DNA of 28,523 nt, from positions 2,740,142 to 2,768,664 of the forward strand of contig NC_090611.1 of NCBI RefSeq assembly GCF_004359215.1, in the 5' to 3' direction. Shown here in pieces: positions 1-8,714 of the stretch; within the stretch, counting starts at the first letter, position 1; every line of letters starts with the position of its first letter. A model generated the notes under the pieces. The model searched no databases. It saw only the letters and a program-made list of their open reading frames with translations, and was not told the DNA's origin. Source of the stretch: Bremia lactucae (Eukaryota > Oomycota > Peronosporomycetes > Peronosporales > Peronosporaceae). The position numbers and the translations under genes are program-made.

Positions 1-1096
1 CAGCATTAAGCTTATTATAAGCATGTACAATGCGCCATTTACCATTTGGCTTTTTGACACAAAATGTCGGTGTCGAATGAGGAGATTTGCTCTCTCGTAC
101 CATTCCAGCCTCGTGCTTAGCACGGAAGAAATCGTCAATGACGTCACACTGCTCCCTTGGTAAAGGCCATTGTCTTGTGACACAGTATTTGGTTCCCGGA
201 ACTAAGTCAATTTCATGACGAACACCTCTATCCGGAGGTAAAACAGATGGTGGGTTATTACATACCACATCTTGGAATTCCTTAATTAAGGAATAAAAGG
301 GATCCGTAGGATCTTTAAGGATCGATGACCCATTTCGCGCACTAAGTGCAGCTTTTGTGTCATCCAGGACAGCTTCGTCGAGAAGTGACGATGAGTTTAG
401 CTCAACCATAGGTCGAATGACCACCATTTCAGATAAGCCACCAGCTCTTAAGGCTCGACCGGACTCATGAAAAGACATTTCATCTAGCTCTAAAAGAGCA
501 TGTAACGAGGGGATTGCCGCAAGGCTAACTTCCCCCTCAATGTTACCGGTTACGTCATTTACCAGCGTATGTATTTGCTCACTCGTATCACTTTGTGAGG
601 GTATACACGCTTCGTGTCCACCCTGTCTTGGAGTGGAAACAACACGCCTCTTAGAGGCCGGGACATTCATGTCCTCGGGTTTTCCAGCCTGTATTGGTTC
701 TATACAAGACATGGTGTCTAATTTGTCGTCCGACAAGGAGTTAGGTAACTCAACTTCCTTATTCAGCGAACGTTTACGTGTCGTTTCACGTGCATTAGGA
801 GGGTTTGACCCAAAATGCCCTGGCGAGCTGCCAATAGTGTCACTATTGACACTCAGTATGGTGCCACCTCGGCCGACCACACTCGGTGGACTTAGACGTG
901 CCACTCCACGTATCTCAGGGATATTGCACCCTTGAAGTCCTGGCGAACCGCCAACAGTGTCACTACTGACACTCAGTATGATGCCACCTCGGCCGATCAT
1001 ACTCGGTGGGCCTAGACGTGCCACTCCACGTATGTCAGGGATATTGCACCCTCGATGATTCGGCCTTAGGCCAACAATGCTTTCAGCATTTAATCG
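1..1096 (-). pseudogene. Element D pol fragment: PR-RT linker and N-terminus of reverse transcriptase
   Basis: One frame is open from stops at 1097-1102 to the window edge (365 codons). The first 250 or so codons form a low-complexity, Gly/Pro/Ser-rich linker with a 40-residue tandem repeat. The end is typical of the gypsy RT entrance: [18 protein letters not shown], then [18 protein letters not shown] and HAYNKLN, corresponding to the fingers segment before the catalytic motifs. The YxDD box lies outside the window, so activity cannot be judged. No convincing start codon is expected, because in the intact element this part is released from a gag-pol polyprotein. Upstream stops and frame breaks in PR mean it cannot be made from this copy. 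Confidence 0.85.
819..1060 (-). repeat. 120-bp (40-residue) tandem repeat inside the pol linker
   Basis: Positions 819-938 and 939-1058 align base for base with a period of exactly 120 bp, and a weaker third start follows at 1059-1080. The period is a multiple of three and both copies are in frame. Each copy encodes a Gly/Pro/Ser-rich unit containing GCNIPxIRGVARL and GRGG. The copies differ by roughly 10-15%, so the duplication is not recent. Confidence 0.85.
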
Positions 1097-1299
1097 TTAT
1101 TATAACGAGTGTCACTCGACGGAGTACGTGCCGTTCCACTTTTTTCTGCTGAGTCGGGCTCAGAATTAATGTTTTAACATTAGAGTTTATTAACTCAGAC
1201 GTGCCAATGTATAAAACACTGAAAGACTCATTCAGTGAACCGCACCAATAGCGCTTTTGTTGCCTAGCAAAGGTGGTTCGTAACTCTCCAAAACTTTGC

Positions 1300-1640
1300 T
1301 AGGAACGTGGCGCGTGGCGCCTAAGGTCTTAGACCTTCAACCGATACATGGCTCATGGTGCTCTAGCCAGGCCATACTATGGATGAGATCATATCTCGAA
1401 TCCAAATCAAGATCGAGACAGCGTTCCATACTGTCAAAGTCCAGAAACTTTATACCTAAGTTGAATGGAACTTGGGAACAGTGACAGAGTCTCAGTCGCT
1501 AAGCGAACAGTGATTGTATCACCTTATGCGCTTTAAGCGCCTCAACGTATTGTTGACTTCCTTCAAGGGAAAGGCGTCGAGCATAATTGCAAGACGCTCC
1601 TGAGTCAATTAAAATTGACCACGGCTTTCAAAGCTCTTTA
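1300..1640 (-). pseudogene. Element D aspartic protease remnant
   Basis: The minus strand carries the retropepsin signature LIDSGAS (DSGA codons at 1595-1606), followed by ARRLSLEGSQQYVEAL. After a frameshift comes TITVRLAT, and after another DLDSRYDL and MAWLEHHEPCI, the second conserved block of gypsy proteases. The same three blocks occur in order and in one frame in element X (10211-10933). At least two frameshifts and a stop separate the blocks, so this is a dead gene. It would have cleaved the Gag-Pol polyprotein as a homodimer. Confidence 0.8.
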
Positions 1641-1784
1641 CAGTCGCTTGAGCGACTAGCAAGCCAGGCTTGTACTCTTGCCCCGTGCCATTGAGCACCG
1701 AGCTATTTTGGGCTAGGTTCTGTTTATTCTCATCTCCTTGAGGTTCAACAGATCTTGGGTCTTCCCGAGTAGGGCGCCCCGCAC

Positions 1785-2816
1785 CTACTGGGTATCGACG
1801 TTTTCCCGCACCGTACCAGATCTCTGGTATAGGTCGGAGTTGGAGCTATTTCGAGCTTTACGCGAATTTCGAAGAGGGCAGGCAGGGCGTACGTAAATAC
1901 GTAAATGTTTCGTGCTTCCGCACATATAACATCTACGGATAGTCTTATGCTGTTTCACAGCTTGAAGAGCCTCTTCTCCTTCCTCAACGAGGCTAAAATC
2001 CATAGGTTCCGCTCTATTAGATGGAACACATGTGCTCGAAGAGCTTGTTCGGTAAACAGGCGTGCTAACGCGAGCAGACTTAAAGTCAAACTCGGCGCGT
2101 AGCGCTATAGCAACTCCCACTTCGAACGTAGCCGGATGAGATCGGAACAATTCCGTCCGGGCAATGCCCTCATTGAGACCTCCCATAAAGATGGTCACTA
2201 CAATTGCTTCTTGCACCGGGTCTTGATGCATAGATGCAATGAGAGCTCTCAACTGCTGGACAAACTCCCCTAGGGTTCTTTTACCCTGTCGAGTCGCTAG
2301 GAGCCGTGATCGGACGCGAAAAGCCTGATCAGGCGGTGCAAACATACTGGTCATTTGCTGTTTCAGCGAATCCAATGAGGGAAACGCGTCGTTTATGGAC
2401 GTGCTGCACGATAGTGCCCATTACATGGCTCTACCTCCAAGTTTGGAAATGGCCATAGCCACCTTTTGCCGTTCTTTTAAGAACAAGGCGGAATCAATGG
2501 ACATTTCCATCTGCTTAATCCAAAAAGGGAGATTTTCTTTCTCTTTTCCCTTAAATGTCTTCACATTTACAGTTGGAGGGCGAGCCCTCGGCTCTGAGTC
2601 AGGTACAGAGATGTACCGGGTTGGCATCGGTGCCGCTAAATGGTCCTGTACCTGACCGATCAGGGAGGCTTCGTACTGCATGAAGGCTTCAAGCCTTGCA
2701 TGCAGGACCTCTGGTCCTTGGGAAATAATAAATTCCACGTGCTCACGCCCGAATAAGGTTTCGAGCTTGTCATAAGCGGCGCGTTGCGCTTCTGACAATT
2801 CTGGAACCTCTTACAT
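1785..2816 (-). pseudogene. Element D gag (nucleocapsid/capsid)
   Basis: The probable start is ATG at 2816-2814, but the next codon is TAA (2813-2811). The frame then runs open to a TAA at 2423-2421, between GGRAM and WALSC, a point where related Gags read through. It reopens and ends in TAG at 1787-1785. The middle holds the retrotransposon capsid pattern (MFAPPDQAFRVRSRLLATRQ, then TLGEFVQQLRALI). Near the C-terminus lies CYMCGSTKH, the first half of a CCHC zinc knuckle, but the final Cys is displaced and an 8-bp direct duplication (ACGTAAAT twice, about 1891-1906) lies here. Gag would package element RNA into virus-like particles; this copy is inactive. Confidence 0.85.
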
Positions 2817-2862
2817 TTTCTTGAGAAATTAGTCTTGTAAAGACTCAGGCGTAGATTGACTA

Positions 2863-2874
2863 CGAGTGCTACCA
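2863..2874 (-). other. Primer binding site of element D
   Basis: Two bases after the inner LTR end the minus strand reads TGGTAGCACTCG. A TGG start just inside the 5' LTR is the hallmark of a tRNA primer site, and TGGTAGCA would match a tRNA 3' end ...UGCUACCA. An initiator-Met tRNA is a plausible primer but is not proven here. The same TGGTAGCA follows the LTRs at 14564 and 28488. Confidence 0.7.
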
Positions 2875-2876
2875 GG

Positions 2877-3360
2877 TGTAGCGGAGCTACCTCGGTCCTA
2901 AAGTCAGAGGAAGACTTCCAGACTCAGAGAGTCACTTAGTTCTTTGAACTAGTGGGTTTAACAACTCAGGGAGTCGTACAAGCTATCAAAGCTTAAAGAA
3001 TCCTAGTTCAAGGATTCAGGGTTCGTAGAACCAAGTGGCAACTAGTGCCCAAGAGGATATACCTTAGAAAGGCTTCTATCTCTTATAGATCAATGCGCAA
3101 GCCTTAGGAAGGCACTAAACGCTTTAAGATCAAAAGGGGACCCGAACTTTATTTAATTATTTAAATCTAAAACCATACCCTAGCTAATTAAAAAAATAGA
3201 TTTTGGCCGCCAGATTTATATCTGGCGGCGACCACATTTATTACCCATAACAAATGGGATTTAAGTAACTAACTATTTTAAAATTAGATAAAAGGGTATT
3301 TTACCCATAAAGTAAATGTACCAGGACAACGGTTCTCCAATTGATGTGTGCCCCATTACA
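2877..3360 (-). repeat. LTR of family D (5' LTR of element D)
   Basis: The 484-bp unit reads TGTAATGGGG...CTCCGCTACA on the minus strand, with imperfect inverted termini and TG...CA ends, directly followed by the PBS. The outer boundary is confirmed because family-B LTR sequence starts abruptly at 3361. A TATA-like ATATAAAT lies at the tip of a 10-bp hairpin (arms 3206-3215 and 3220-3229), about 140 bp from the LTR start, and could be the U3 core promoter. Confidence 0.85.
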
Positions 3361-3541
3361 GCCGGATTACCGCTCCCGTGACGACATTTAACCAGAGTAC
3401 TTAGTGTGTTGGGTGAGGTCGCTAACGCGCCCATCACAACTACCTCACTGCACGGAAGAGAAGCTGGTCAAACCGCTTTCTCGCTGTGCTAGGGTGTGTG
3501 TCTAAGTAGAGCGTGGCCGCATTACGACGTGCCCGCCTACA
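3361..3541 (+). repeat. LTR family B, 3' fragment
   Basis: This stretch matches the last part of the complete family-B LTR (16266-16820) in the same orientation, from GCCGGATT to the terminal CCTACA, with scattered substitutions. Its 5' part is missing because element D sits at 3360/3361. It is the remains of a solo LTR or of the 3' LTR of another element. Confidence 0.85.
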
Positions 3542-3907
3542 GTCTTGAATCGATGGATACACCAGCAAAATGGTAAATAGGTTAAATCAGTTTTTTTGTA
3601 TTTATTTTTGGAAGGATTAATTGGGGTGAGGTACGTTTACCAAAAAGCTGAGATACATATACCGGCACCCAAATTATAATGTTACATTCCGGAGTAAAGT
3701 AAGAAATGCAAAGCTAGTCACATGCCTAAATTTTAATTTCATAAACCAGTATTATAAGCATGTAACATAAATGCAAATAACTTTGCAAACGTCAGCTATA
3801 GCGAAGCGCCCAAGTATAACTCAAACATTGTGACAGCAAGTATAATTGGCTTTCCACATATTTGCGTATAACCATCCATGCTAGCGAGGCCTATACAGCA
3901 GCAAAAA
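3542..3907. other. Intergenic region downstream of MetRS
   Basis: AT-rich sequence between the end of an LTR-B fragment and the MetRS stop codon. It should contain the MetRS 3' UTR and poly(A) site, but I see no clear AATAAA-type signal and no coding frame or RNA gene. Confidence 0.5.
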
Positions 3908-6091
3908 TTAATTGATACACACTTCCTTGAGCGATTTGGTCGTGCACGGGCCAGCAGACGTCATGATTTGCTCGCCCTTGTACGTTGCCACACAATCCTT
4001 GTTTGTCAACAAGTAAGGCAAAATTTTCTCCAGCACCTTTTGCTTCTTAATCTGCGAAGCTGATAGTGGCTCGCCGCTCTCAGATGCGATTGTTACCCTC
4101 TCACCTACCTTGGCGTTGGGGGGAGGTTCTACGAATTGCACGTTTTCATGCTTTTCGTCACTTCCACACAACACCATGCCGTTCGACTTAAACCCACCTA
4201 GCTTAGCTGGCTTCAAATTAAGAAGCACCAACACCTTGCGGTTCTGCATCTCCTCCAGGGAATAGAATGCCTGCAATCCAGACGCAATCTGTTTCGGCTC
4301 GTCCTCACCAACATCAATCTCCTCGCAGAAGAGTTTCTCTGACTCTGGATGCTTCCACACCTTAGAAATTACACCTACGCGAATGTCCAGCGAAGAAAAG
4401 AGGGGCTTAGCGACATTTGTCGGTTTAGCTTTCGCAGGCAGGGCTTTTGCGGCGGAAGCCGCAACTTGTTTCTGCTTTTCCTCCTCGGTAAGAATCTTAA
4501 TAAACAGAATGTCGTCAATCGATACTTTAGTACCAGGCTTAAGATTGTCATAATCCGGGGAAAGCGCTGTCAGCGTCGTAGAAGTTGTACCAAGCTTCTC
4601 GAAAATACGTCGCGCAGTTTCTGGGATTATAGGGCTCAGATAATGAGCCAGTACGTAAATGGCCTCTAGACACGTGCGCACCACGACGAGGCGCAACTCG
4701 TTCTCTTTCATATGCCACGGTTCCTTCTCCGTCAAATATTTATTAGTATCCTTCAAAGCATTGACGATTGCAATGCAAGCACCTTGAAGCGAGAATTCCT
4801 TGTATGAGTCCTCTGAATACTTCAAAAGCGCATAGACGTCGAATGGTTTGTCAGCCTTGGCACTGGGTACATAACCTTCCGAGTACTTCTTACAAATGTT
4901 GACTGTACGATGGACCAAGTTGCCAAGCGTATCGGCTAGCTCTGAATTATGAATATTTATCAGGTCGTCTTCAGAAAACGGCATGTCCTGACCAAATTTG
5001 GCTGAACGCACAATAAAGTAGCGGAAAGACTCCAAACCGTACTTATTGATCATTTCATACGGATCAATAACATTACCGATGCTTTTACTCATCTTGGAGC
5101 CATCTTTCGCATTCACGAAGCCGTGAGCAAACACACGCTTAGGCAGTGGAATGCCTGTACTCATCAGAATGCATGGCCAAATGACGCAATGGAACCACGT
5201 GATATCTTTTCCGATGATGTGGACATTAGCTGGCCAGTAACGAGCACGTGGGCCGTCCGGGTAACCAATGGCTGATAGATAATTGGACAATGCATCAAAC
5301 CACACGTACAGAACGTGCTTTGAATCATTTAGCAAAGGCACTCCATGCGTAAATGTATTGCGAGAGGCTGAAAGGTCCTGCAACGGCTCTTTCAAGCGAC
5401 GAAGAAGCTCTTGGCGTCGCACTTCTGGCTGCAAAAAATCAGGATTTTCTTCAATATGTTTGACCAATCGGTCGTGATATTTGGACATTTTGAAAAAGTA
5501 CGACTGCTCCTGCATTTTTTTAAAAGGCGTGCCCGTCGTAGGGTCTTTGTAATCCGTCATTTGGGCCTCTGACTCGGTCACGAACGTCTCTTCGCGTACG
5601 TTATACCATCCCTCGTATGTACCGAGATAGACGTCGCCCGTATCGAGAGCGCTCTGGAAGAGCCACTGTGCAAACTTCTTGTGAACGTCACTTGTGGTGC
5701 GAATGAAATCATCGTTGCTCATGTTAAGGTCCTTGGTGAGCTGCTTAAAGATACCCGCGTACTTGTCCACAAGCTCCTGAGGCGTGACACCGGCAGCCTC
5801 GGCCGTCTGTGCGATTTTTTGACCGTGCTCATCTGTTCCTGTTAGAAAGTGCACATCGCGGCCGAATACGCGGTGATAGCGGCAGATAACGTCTGAGCAA
5901 ACATTCTCGTACGCGTGGCCCATGTGCGGCTGGCCATTCGTGTAGTGGATGGCAGTCGTCAGATAGAATGTTTTATTTACGGTATACTTTGCCTCCACCT
6001 TCTCCCGTAGCTGATTTAAGCGCACGTCATGACCCTGTTGCACTACTTCTAGCTGGTCCATGCGTTTAGCGAGGTCTGCTGTCGTGGACAT
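3908..6091 (-). CDS. Methionyl-tRNA synthetase with C-terminal tRNA-binding OB-fold
   Basis: Intact intronless frame of 727 codons from a true ATG. It charges tRNA-Met with methionine using ATP (class Ia). Residues 1-35 look like a short charged helix. The Rossmann catalytic core follows with the HIGH box as HMGH (56-59), TGTDEHG (85-91), the active-site strand VWFDALSNYL (263-272) and KMSKS (333-337). The anticodon-binding helical domain spans about 375-530, a Lys/Ala-rich linker about 535-560, and an EMAPII/Trbp111-like OB-fold about 563-727 (SLDIRVGVI...HPESEKL). The insertion at 160-200 (YEGWYNVREETFV...) lacks the zinc-knuckle cysteines, which suggests the zinc-free form known from some bacterial and organellar enzymes. 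I see no obvious mitochondrial presequence, so cytosolic location is an inference. Base use is regular and the gene is unbroken, unlike everything around it. Confidence 0.97.
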   Translation of the reverse strand: MSTTADLAKRMDQLEVVQQGHDVRLNQLREKVEAKYTVNKTFYLTTAIHYTNGQPHMGHAYENVCSDVICRYHRVFGRDVHFLTGTDEHGQKIAQTAEAAGVTPQELVDKYAGIFKQLTKDLNMSNDDFIRTTSDVHKKFAQWLFQSALDTGDVYLGTYEGWYNVREETFVTESEAQMTDYKDPTTGTPFKKMQEQSYFFKMSKYHDRLVKHIEENPDFLQPEVRRQELLRRLKEPLQDLSASRNTFTHGVPLLNDSKHVLYVWFDALSNYLSAIGYPDGPRARYWPANVHIIGKDITWFHCVIWPCILMSTGIPLPKRVFAHGFVNAKDGSKMSKSIGNVIDPYEMINKYGLESFRYFIVRSAKFGQDMPFSEDDLINIHNSELADTLGNLVHRTVNICKKYSEGYVPSAKADKPFDVYALLKYSEDSYKEFSLQGACIAIVNALKDTNKYLTEKEPWHMKENELRLVVVRTCLEAIYVLAHYLSPIIPETARRIFEKLGTTSTTLTALSPDYDNLKPGTKVSIDDILFIKILTEEEKQKQVAASAAKALPAKAKPTNVAKPLFSSLDIRVGVISKVWKHPESEKLFCEEIDVGEDEPKQIASGLQAFYSLEEMQNRKVLVLLNLKPAKLGGFKSNGMVLCGSDEKHENVQFVEPPPNAKVGERVTIASESGEPLSASQIKKQKVLEKILPYLLTNKDCVATYKGEQIMTSAGPCTTKSLKEVCIN

Positions 6092-6331
6092 ACTACAAGG
6101 ACTTTGGCTGGCTCGGGTCTTCTAGGACAAATTTCTAAATATTAATTCGACATCATTTTTTCGCAAAAAACAAAAATTAGAATTGCTGCGGAGACACACC
6201 TCTAAAAAAATTTGTCTCAGGCGTGAATCTCCCATATTCCATCCCATTCTCGCAAACATAATCCCTACTTCCGTACCGCTGGTCCCCCTTCAACTTCCAG
6301 GTGCTGGAAGTAAAGTCATAACGAAAGATGA
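6092..6331 (-). promoter_or_regulatory. MetRS upstream region with a possible oomycete-like initiator
   Basis: Only 240 bp separate the MetRS ATG from the first LTR-B base, so promoter and 5' UTR must be compact or extend into transposon sequence. About 80-100 bp upstream of the ATG the minus strand reads CAATTCTAATTTTTG (about 6171-6186), which loosely resembles the oomycete Inr/FPR core promoter, with several mismatches. No TATA box is evident. There is no other gene here. Confidence 0.3.
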
Positions 6332-6550
6332 TGTAACGGGGCACCTTTTCCTAGTACTGACACTGGAACGGGCTAAAGTTGCCCTAATGTTACACAGTCC
6401 CCGTTAAGTACACTTAGTGTACTTCAAGGGATGGTCAATTACTTAAATAAAGTAATTAGACCCAGCACTCGGGTGTGGTTCACATTTGTGACCAACCCTT
6501 GCGTATGTGATGCACATAGGTGCATTCACATTAGGAGGGATGACGCCTAA
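6332..6550 (+). repeat. LTR family B, 5' fragment
   Basis: Matches the first 190 bp or so of LTR-B at 16266 in the same orientation, but after TGTAACGGG has 32 extra bases ending in another AACGGG before CTAAAGTTG continues. It stops after GACGCCTAA, where the X LTR starts. In the complete LTR-B this point is the loop of a 9-bp hairpin (16442-16462). Confidence 0.85.
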
Positions 6551-6958
6551 TGTAACGGGGCACTTCAGTACAAGTCCACTTCGCACTGCCTTAGTGCGAG
6601 TGGTGCCTCACGTCGCTTCACGTACACTAGTACATGCAGAGGAAGACTCTTTATAACACTTGCTTTAAAGAGGGCTAATTGCACGCTGTATAATATAATT
6701 AAGTTCTTCTCTTCTAACTACTAAATACTAACTTAATTATAAACTAATACAGAACATGTACTAAAAGTCTTATCTGTCTTCTCTTTGCGCGCGTCCAGGG
6801 CTGACTGGACCGCGGAGAAAGTAGATATAATTGTCTAGATCTACCAATGGATAAGCTTTTAGAATATTACCATGTAAAGTAATATTCCCCAAATATTATC
6901 TACCGTTTAGATAATATATTAATCTACAACCTTTAAGTGTTAATTTCATGTACCAACA
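6551..6958 (-). repeat. 3' LTR of element X (family A)
   Basis: On the minus strand it starts TGTTGGTACATGAAATTAA and ends GTGCCCCGTTACA. It aligns in reverse with the complete family-A LTR at 28039-28488 (same GTACAAGTCC, AGTGGTGCCTC and GAGGAAGAC blocks) but is diverged and about 40 bp shorter. It cuts family-B LTR sequence at 6550/6551. Confidence 0.85.
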
Positions 6959-6968
6959 CCCCTCTTTT
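6959..6968 (-). other. Polypurine tract of element X
   Basis: Minus-strand AAAAGAGGGG directly before the TG of the 3' LTR; this is the expected primer site for plus-strand DNA synthesis. Confidence 0.7.
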
Positions 6969-7072
6969 AAGCGACAATCATTCTGACTGTTATTGGGTAG
7001 AGTGGTCACTACACGACCACTTAATTAAAAACGATGTTGATTGGTCAGAACCATCATTTTTAATTCTATCGC

Positions 7073-7952
7073 GTGGTAAACAAGTCCATGCGGTATGCGA
7101 ATAGTGCGGCGCCTTCGGCTGCGGTTCATGCAGCCGCGGGCGACGCAATATTGCCTCTTGTGGCAGAAGTGTCGTCTGCCGTAGTGTCATCTTCTCCCGC
7201 AACTCTAAATGTTGCGGTGCATGCGGTGATACACCACGTGAATGCGACCCCTCGTTGGAGGTCGACAACGAATGCGAGTCGGACGAAATGGCCGACTCGG
7301 AAAGAACAGAACAGTCGCGTGATCATCGTCAGGCGGCTGACTATGAGCCTTCGAATGAGGGGGCTCATTCGAGTAGACGTGCTGGTAGTATTCGCTACAG
7401 CATGTTCGGTTCCGACGATGAGGGTGATTCCTCATCGCCAGCACCGTCTCCCGTGCCGTCACCCGCACATATTTCTGTGCGTGGTGATGACGATGGCGTA
7501 AGCCATCGTGATAAAAGTTCTTGTGGTACCCCTGCTTCAGTGGGTACCACTCAGGGTATCGTAGACACAAAAATGTCTCATCTTGTTCCTGAGAAGAAGC
7601 CGTGGCTTTGCCCAAACAGCTAATCAATAGCTTGTCTGGAGAGACTCTTATTAATTGCGACAAAGCTATTGGTCTTTATCCCAGCGCGAAGAACTTCCGC
7701 GGTGAGGAAGATTTTAATCTCGAAGCTTCTGTGAAGCACCGATGGTATTGTGGCAACAATAAGCGAGATAAAGTCTCGCTTATGCAAGCCTCGAACGCGT
7801 TTATTCGCAATGTCAAAGGCATTGGACGCGAAGCCTGGCTTCAAAGACTTAACGCGATTCGCGTTAATTTGAGAAACGAACTTCAACCGGTGCAAGCTAT
7901 GAAATGCACCGGTTGTCACGTGAGCAGGACTTCCATGCCTCACGTGGGGTAA
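7073..7952 (+). pseudogene. Antisense ORF of element X (unknown function)
   Basis: Lies between the X chromodomain and its PPT but is coded on the opposite strand. Three frames are needed: 7073-7250 (starts GTG GTA AAC AAG, probably a decayed ATG), 7255-7623 (acidic, Ser/Asp/Glu-rich, with a Pro-Ser run), and 7602-7952. The last part holds KHRWYCGNNKRDK and FIRNVKGIGREAWLQRLNA. Element Z has the same ORF in the same place (N-term NKSVR for NKSMR; HNIGREVCLNKLNAFRERF for the last block). I recognise no domain. A pair of Cys (KCTGCHVSR) near the end could be part of a zinc site but no full motif is present. It could be a second Gag-like protein or an accessory factor. Confidence 0.6.
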
Positions 7953-8070
7953 TCTCTGCCCGTGTTGTGTTGGCAACACGAAGCGAGTAAAAGGGGATGT
8001 ATATTCCCTTTTTTCGCCCTGGAGAAGGGCTTGCATCTCTATCGAGATGTGCAATGCGATTGACATTTTG

Positions 8071-8710
8071 CAATCAGTTTACAAGCGCTAGGGCGCGTGT
8101 TTTCCGATGGACCTTCTGATCCATCGGATGGGTCTCGTCATACTGACGGACGAGGCCCTCAACGTCAACAATCAGCTGGGAACGAGGCTCCCAGCTGTCA
8201 CGTGAAGGTAGGTAACCGCGCCAGCGAACAATATAACTCGTAAGCTGCCCCTTCACATCACGGTGGTTCTGGATACGTTCCACAAGGAAACGTTGACCAC
8301 CGTGGAAATCCACCAATGGGGTGTGGCGGAGGAGGAGAAATTAGATCCGACCCATGTGTCGGATCTAGAGTCGAAGATCGACAAACGCGATCGCTTCCTC
8401 CATGATTTGGAGGAAGGACATGATCACGAGCGCGGTAAGCGTCGCTCGTTAGAGCAGACGGTGCAGGCTCACCATATCGAACGGTTGGAAGACCGTTCGA
8501 AGAGTGTACTCCATGTTGGAGTACGAACGGAAATATCACTCTCTTCGGGATGAGCTATCTTCCGCTCATCGCGGTTTCGAGGATCTTCGGACCCGGCATA
8601 AGAATCTCCAGATTCAACATGCGAATCTGGGTCGTGACCACAAGAATCTTTTAATTGTTCTTGAAAAGGGTGGTACGCTCGCTTCAAGTGTTCCGTCATC
8701 ATTTTTTTGA
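8071..8710 (-). pseudogene. Element X pol tail: linker and integrase chromodomain
   Basis: On the minus strand a hydrophilic linker (from about 8700, with PPPPHP before the domain) leads, after a 1-bp frameshift near 8320, into a well kept chromodomain at 8316-8120: GGQRFLVERIQNHRDVKG, YIVRWRGYLPSRDSWEP and VDVEGLVRQYDETHP. The first aromatic (F in RFLVE) and two Trp residues fit the methyl-lysine cage, and such C-terminal chromodomains steer integration to chromatin in chromoviruses. The part that should precede it (integrase) lies inverted to the right of a fold-back at 8695-8714. A long '+' frame with coiled-coil look at 8263-8710 is its shadow. Confidence 0.85.
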
Positions 8711-8714
8711 TGAC
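8695..8714. other. Fold-back inverted repeat at the X inversion junction
   Basis: GTCATCA (8695-8701), six T, TGATGAC (8708-8714): a perfect 7-bp hairpin exactly where coding sense changes from minus-strand pol tail to plus-strand integrase. Confidence 0.8.

Larger units (their letters stand above)
1..3360 (-). mobile_element. Element D: Ty3/gypsy LTR retrotransposon, 5' half
   Basis: Read on the minus strand the order is 5' LTR (3360-2877), primer binding site, gag, aspartic protease, a repeat-bearing pol linker and the start of reverse transcriptase, where the window ends. This is the gag-PR-RT order of Ty3/gypsy elements. RNase H, integrase and the 3' LTR would lie left of base 1. The copy is dead: a stop directly follows the likely gag ATG, another interrupts gag, protease is split over three frames and stops precede the pol linker. 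Its 5' LTR interrupts an older family-B LTR whose remainder starts at 3361. Confidence 0.85.

Noticed and set aside
2421..2423. Stop inside gag of D as a programmed readthrough site
   Set aside because: The copy has another stop right after its ATG and a split protease, so simple decay is enough.
4349..5477. Plus-strand ORFs of 60-110 codons opposite MetRS
   Set aside because: Shadows of a well conserved gene in the other strand; no family resemblance.
3361..6550. MetRS as cargo captured inside a retroelement
   Set aside because: The LTR-B fragments around it are in the order 3' end, gene, 5' start, which is the opposite of an element enclosing the gene, and the gene has its own flanking DNA.
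8263..8710. Plus-strand frames with coiled-coil look (HERGKRRSLEQ, YERKYHSLRDEL)
   Set aside because: They lie exactly antisense to the pol linker and chromodomain of X, and the corresponding stretch in Z (23370-23775) is full of stops on the plus strand.
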